Shown here: in pieces, positions 5,990 to 8,421 of the stretch
Numbering within the stretch: position 1 is the first letter of the stretch
How the letters are laid out: each line of letters opens with the position of its first letter
Assembly (NCBI GenBank): GCA_902475825.1
Contig: CABSBA010000061.1
Coordinates: 1 to 8,421 of the forward strand
Length of the DNA stretch: 8,421 nucleotides
Direction: 5' to 3'
DNA from: an uncultured Collinsella sp.
GTDB taxonomy: Bacteria; Actinomycetota; Coriobacteriia; Coriobacteriales; Coriobacteriaceae
The notes under the pieces: generated by a model
The model's input: only the letters and a program-made list of their open reading frames with translations
Told to the model about the DNA's origin: nothing
The model's database searches: none
Position numbers and translations under genes: made by a program

Positions 5990-7078
5990 TTAGAAGCCGA
6001 AGGCAGATAGGGCGAGGCCCCAGCCCACGCCGATGACGTACATCATGACCAGGAACACGGCGTTTTCGCGAGCACTGCGATTGGTGCGGAACAGCACCAG
6101 ATAACCCACGCCGGCAGAAATGAGCGTGCCGGCGAGCATCGGTGCCAGTTGCAGTGCGCCTTCCAGATACAGCTGCGTAATGACCACGCTCGCCGAGCAG
6201 TTAGGGATCAGGCCGACAAGCGCCGAACCAAGAACGGCGAGCGTCTCGTTGCCGCGCAGGAACTGCTCGATTGCGGACTCGCCAAAAGTCTCGAGCACGG
6301 CGACCAGAATCAGCGTCACCAGGAAAATGAATACCGATACCTGCACAGTATGCGAGATGGCGCTGCGGATAATCGACAGGACGGGCGCACCTTCGTGTGA
6401 GTGGGAGTGACCGTGGTCATGATGGTGTTCATGCTCGCCCTCATGACCGTGATCGTGGCCATGTCCATGTTCGTGCTCGTCTTCGTCGTCATCACAACCG
6501 CAATGGTCGCGCTCACACAGCTCATGGATGTGGTCGGCGCTCACGCCCGCCTCGGCCACCTCGTCGATGATGTCACCGCCGCTGTGGTCGTCATGCGCGC
6601 AGTTAACGTGCGCCGGATTGACAGTGGTCCCCAACACGGTACGACGAATCGCCGCATGCGCGCGGGCGTTGCGACGCAGGCCACGAATGGCAGCATCCAC
6701 GATAAAGCCCGTGACCAGCGCGATCAGCGCTTTCGAAGCCAAAAGCATCGCCATAGTCTGCACGGGAACCTGCTCGGCAAGTAGCAGCGGCAGCATCTCG
6801 TCGGAGGTCGAGAGAAACACCGCCACCAGGGTGCCCAGCGTCACGACGCGACCGGCGTATAGCGTTGCCGCCATGGCCGAAAAGCCGCACTGCGGCACCA
6901 TGCCCAGCAACGAGCCAACCACGGGACCAGCGGCGCCGGCACGCTTGATGGTACCGTTGACGCGATCGCCTGCCACATGCTCGAGCGTCTCGAGGACCAG
7001 ATATGTCACCAACAAGAACGGCACCAGCGAGAGCGTGTCCTTGCCGGCGTCGAGCAGAATATCAATCAGCAAATCCAT
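5990..7078 (-). CDS. ArsP_2-like putative heavy-metal efflux permease with His-rich loop
   Basis: The 362-residue inner-membrane protein matches the putative ten-TM heavy-metal exporter family (ArsP_2), whose members are variously annotated as arsenic efflux proteins or manganese transporters. It is built from two membrane halves, each with a proline-cysteine motif: GMVPQCGFS (59-67) and GLIPNCSAS (289-297), a sign of internal duplication. Between them is a long hydrophilic segment (about 132-232), probably cytoplasmic. It contains CERDHCGCDDDEDE and then 14 histidines between residues 202 and 228 in H-x-H and HHH patterns, a clear metal-binding loop. Cys160, Cys188, Cys193 and Cys195 add further ligands. 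The ATG at 7078 has GAAAGG 11 bases upstream, slightly far. A promoter and putative operator lie upstream. The transported ion cannot be settled from sequence: His-rich loops favour Zn, Ni, Co or Mn over arsenic. Confidence 0.85.
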   Translation of the reverse strand: MDLLIDILLDAGKDTLSLVPFLLVTYLVLETLEHVAGDRVNGTIKRAGAAGPVVGSLLGMVPQCGFSAMAATLYAGRVVTLGTLVAVFLSTSDEMLPLLLAEQVPVQTMAMLLASKALIALVTGFIVDAAIRGLRRNARAHAAIRRTVLGTTVNPAHVNCAHDDHSGGDIIDEVAEAGVSADHIHELCERDHCGCDDDEDEHEHGHGHDHGHEGEHEHHHDHGHSHSHEGAPVLSIIRSAISHTVQVSVFIFLVTLILVAVLETFGESAIEQFLRGNETLAVLGSALVGLIPNCSASVVITQLYLEGALQLAPMLAGTLISAGVGYLVLFRTNRSARENAVFLVMMYVIGVGWGLALSAFGF

Positions 7079-7121
7079 GACGGATGGAACCTTTCGTGTC
7101 TTTCGGCAGCATTGTAAAAGT

Positions 7122-7138
7122 CCTAGCGGTCAACTAGG
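7122..7138. promoter_or_regulatory. Inverted repeat, candidate operator of the metal exporter
   Basis: CCTAG (7122-7126) and CTAGG (7134-7138) form an inverted repeat with a seven-base spacer. It overlaps the expected transcription start of the exporter (about 7134), the place where a metal-responsive repressor would sit. It is bracketed by the direct repeats ATTGTAAAAGTCC (7111-7123) and ATTGTAATTGTCC (7141-7153). The regulator family cannot be named from this. Confidence 0.4.
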
Positions 7139-7140
7139 GT

Positions 7141-7168
7141 ATTGTAATTGTCCAAGGCGCGATGCCAA
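7141..7168 (-). promoter_or_regulatory. Sigma70-type promoter of the metal exporter
   Basis: On the minus strand TTGGCA (7163-7168, five of six against TTGACA) is followed after 16 bases by TACAAT (7141-7146, five of six against TATAAT). Transcription would start near 7134, leaving a leader of about 55 bases before the ATG at 7078. A second TACAAT at 7111-7116 has no matching -35. Confidence 0.5.
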
Positions 7169-7250
7169 TAGTTGCCCATGGTAAACTATCATCTCGCCAT
7201 AACTCGACAAACCCGAGCCGCACAACGCGGCCCGTCCAAGGAGCAGTTAT

Positions 7251-8219
7251 ATGAACGTTTCGCAAGCACTCGAATACGAGCGCCAGCCGTTTATCCCCAT
7301 GTTTATCTACGGCGATCACGGCGCCATGGAGTCCGAGCGCCAGAAGGGCGAGGAGGCCCTTAAGGTGCTCGAGACCGAATACTTTACCGCCGAGGGCGAC
7401 CCCGGCTTCGACTTTGCCACCGTGCGCGACCTGGCCGACCGCAACCGCGACCTGTGCGACCAGATTGGCGAGGCGCGCCTGCGCAACGTGACGCCCGCGA
7501 CGCTTTCGCGCGGTCTGTCCGACGCCGACACCTGCGCCGCCATCGGCAAGATGCAAAAGCGCACCGCCGCGTCCGTCATGCGCGAGATCCGCGGCGACCG
7601 CGACGCGCTCGGCGTCGCCTACGCCCGCAAGCCCATTCAGGGCACGGTACTCGGCATCGACATCGAGACCACCGGCCGCGCACCCGAGCGCGGCTACATC
7701 ATCAACGTGGGCTGGGAGATCATGGAGCTCACCAGCGACGCCGTCCCGCACGACGCCGAGGCACACTACTGCGGTCTGCCCGATATCTACCGCGGCGAGG
7801 ATGTGCCGCTTTCGAATATCCACCACATCACCTGGGACGACATCGACGGCAAAACGCCCTTCCGCGAGAACAAAGAGCTGCAAAAGCAGCTGCTCAAGCT
7901 TATGAAGAAGTACCCGTACATGGCGCACAACGCCGCCTTTGAGGACAGTTGGTTCAAGATCCACCTGGACGGTTACGCCGAGGCACGCCGCGCCGGCAAG
8001 ATTATCGTCATCGACTCGCGCCAGATCTGCCGCAGCCTGGACGCCGATGTGCGCTCGCTCCCCCGCGAGTCCGCGCCCGCCGCGCTCGAGAACTGGGCAC
8101 GCCGTCGCGGCACCCTCGCCGCCGACGCCAACGAGCAGCACCTGGGCCTCGACGACACCGACCTCATGCTCCGTACCGTCCAGGCCGAGTTCAACCTCAA
8201 GAACCTATTTGCCAAGTAG
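7251..8219 (+). CDS. DEDDh 3'-5' exonuclease domain protein with N-terminal extension
   Basis: The 322-residue protein ends in an RNase T/DNA polymerase III epsilon-type exonuclease domain (about 131-310). The acidic residues for two metal ions are seen: D137 and E139 in GIDIETTG, the second motif HNAAFED (226-232) with D232, and the third motif EQHLGLDDTDLM with H297 and D302. This fits the DEDDh class, which removes nucleotides from 3' ends of DNA or RNA. The first 130 residues match no domain I recognise. They are charged and probably helical (QKGEEALKVLETEYF, RDLADRNRDLCDQIGEARL) and may bind substrate or partner. The polymerase homologue would be shorter, and no polymerase lies nearby, so this is a stand-alone enzyme with unknown substrate. 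AAGGAG (7238-7243) seven bases before the ATG fixes the start. The gene diverges from the metal exporter. Confidence 0.88.
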   Translation: MNVSQALEYERQPFIPMFIYGDHGAMESERQKGEEALKVLETEYFTAEGDPGFDFATVRDLADRNRDLCDQIGEARLRNVTPATLSRGLSDADTCAAIGKMQKRTAASVMREIRGDRDALGVAYARKPIQGTVLGIDIETTGRAPERGYIINVGWEIMELTSDAVPHDAEAHYCGLPDIYRGEDVPLSNIHHITWDDIDGKTPFRENKELQKQLLKLMKKYPYMAHNAAFEDSWFKIHLDGYAEARRAGKIIVIDSRQICRSLDADVRSLPRESAPAALENWARRRGTLAADANEQHLGLDDTDLMLRTVQAEFNLKNLFAK

Positions 8220-8318
8220 ATTGCCATGCAGAGGTGCCATCCGCGAGCGATACTCGCCAGACGATAGCGCCCCACGCAATAGCGACACGCCGAGACGCTC
8301 CTCTCAAGCGACGCAATG

Positions 8319-8354
8319 CGGGCCGATATCCAAGTGGATATCGACCCGTTTTTT
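8319..8354 (+). terminator. Intrinsic terminator of the exonuclease gene
   Basis: Arms 8319-8331 and 8336-8348 form 12 pairs with one C-A mismatch around an AAGT loop, then six T (8349-8354). It lies 100 bases after the exonuclease stop. The 8220-8318 stretch before it holds no gene I can support, so the transcript appears to have a long 3' untranslated tail. Confidence 0.85.
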
Positions 8355-8399
8355 CGGCACCGCACACGCGGCCCCCGGCCATCGGAGCCTAGCCGCCGC

Positions 8400-8419
8400 A
8401 CAACTAAGTACAACTAAGA
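8400..8419. repeat. Two tandem 10-bp units at the window edge
   Basis: ACAACTAAGT (8400-8409) is followed directly by ACAACTAAGA (8410-8419), differing at the last base. The array may continue beyond the window. One helical turn per unit could suit side-by-side protein binding, but two copies are too few to be sure it is not chance. Confidence 0.3.
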
Positions 8420-8421
8420 AC

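Noticed and set aside
6401..6784. Open frame on the plus strand with a hydrophobic Val/Met-rich start
   Set aside because: It is the complement of the His/Asp codons of the exporter's metal loop; the apparent membrane segment is a by-product of that repeat.
7134..8141. A 335-codon open frame on the minus strand
   Set aside because: It is opposite the exonuclease gene and spans the exporter promoter. No family resemblance; composition is that of an antisense shadow.
8220..8318. Possible short gene between the exonuclease and its terminator
   Set aside because: No open frame here has a ribosome site or recognisable protein; it is treated as a 3' untranslated tail.

Overview
The window looks like chromosomal DNA from a high-GC Gram-positive anaerobe of the class Coriobacteriia, most likely Collinsella or a close relative. 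This is an inference from the strongly G/C-biased third codon positions in most genes, from the AbiEi/Vsr-like protein at the left end (a type I associate with Coriobacteriia), and from the mix of housekeeping families. No rRNA, tRNA, CRISPR array, integrase or complete insertion sequence was seen.

Left accessory edge (1-1674). A minus-strand gene (53-1039) encodes an AbiEi-like protein with a C-terminal Vsr/DUF559-like PD-(D/E)xK nuclease fold. Its base composition is visibly less GC-rich than its neighbours. About 150 bases behind its start lies the 3' remnant of an M20-family metallopeptidase gene (about 1190-1674). That remnant has lost its catalytic N-terminal half and also carries a one-base frameshift. 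A 25-base palindrome (1156-1180) sits at the junction. The arrangement suggests that the accessory gene replaced the front of the peptidase gene. A short DUF1015-like gene (1714-2394) follows on the plus strand.

Minus-strand cluster (2522-4475). Read right to left, it holds a nitroreductase-family flavoprotein and two tandem, related histidine phosphatases 21 bases apart. A 13-bp-stem palindrome (3737-3771) lies between the nitroreductase and the first phosphatase. Upstream of the nitroreductase is a 19-base site (4504-4522) that matches the classical DtxR/IdeR iron box at 15 of 19 positions, so iron control of the flavoprotein, and perhaps of the cluster, is a testable idea. An 18-bp hairpin (2439-2476) separates this cluster from the convergent DUF1015-like gene.

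Plus-strand pair (4738-5823). An HdeD/DUF308 membrane protein and a YaiI/YqxD (DUF188) protein abut exactly: the stop TAG is followed at once by the next ATG. A canonical terminator follows, then a second, large-loop hairpin that serves the convergent gene.

Right part (5990-8421). A minus-strand ten-TM-type heavy-metal exporter (ArsP_2-like) with a cytoplasmic His-rich loop diverges from a plus-strand DEDDh 3'-5' exonuclease that has a roughly 130-residue extra N-terminal region. The 172 bases between them carry a recognisable promoter for the exporter, an inverted repeat at its expected transcription start and a spaced direct repeat. The exonuclease is followed by a strong terminator (8319-8354). 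The last 20 bases are a 10-bp tandem repeat cut by the window edge.

No clear multi-gene novel system is present. The best leads are the candidate iron box, the AbiEi/Vsr-like gene fused to the edge of a broken peptidase gene, and the putative operator of the metal exporter.
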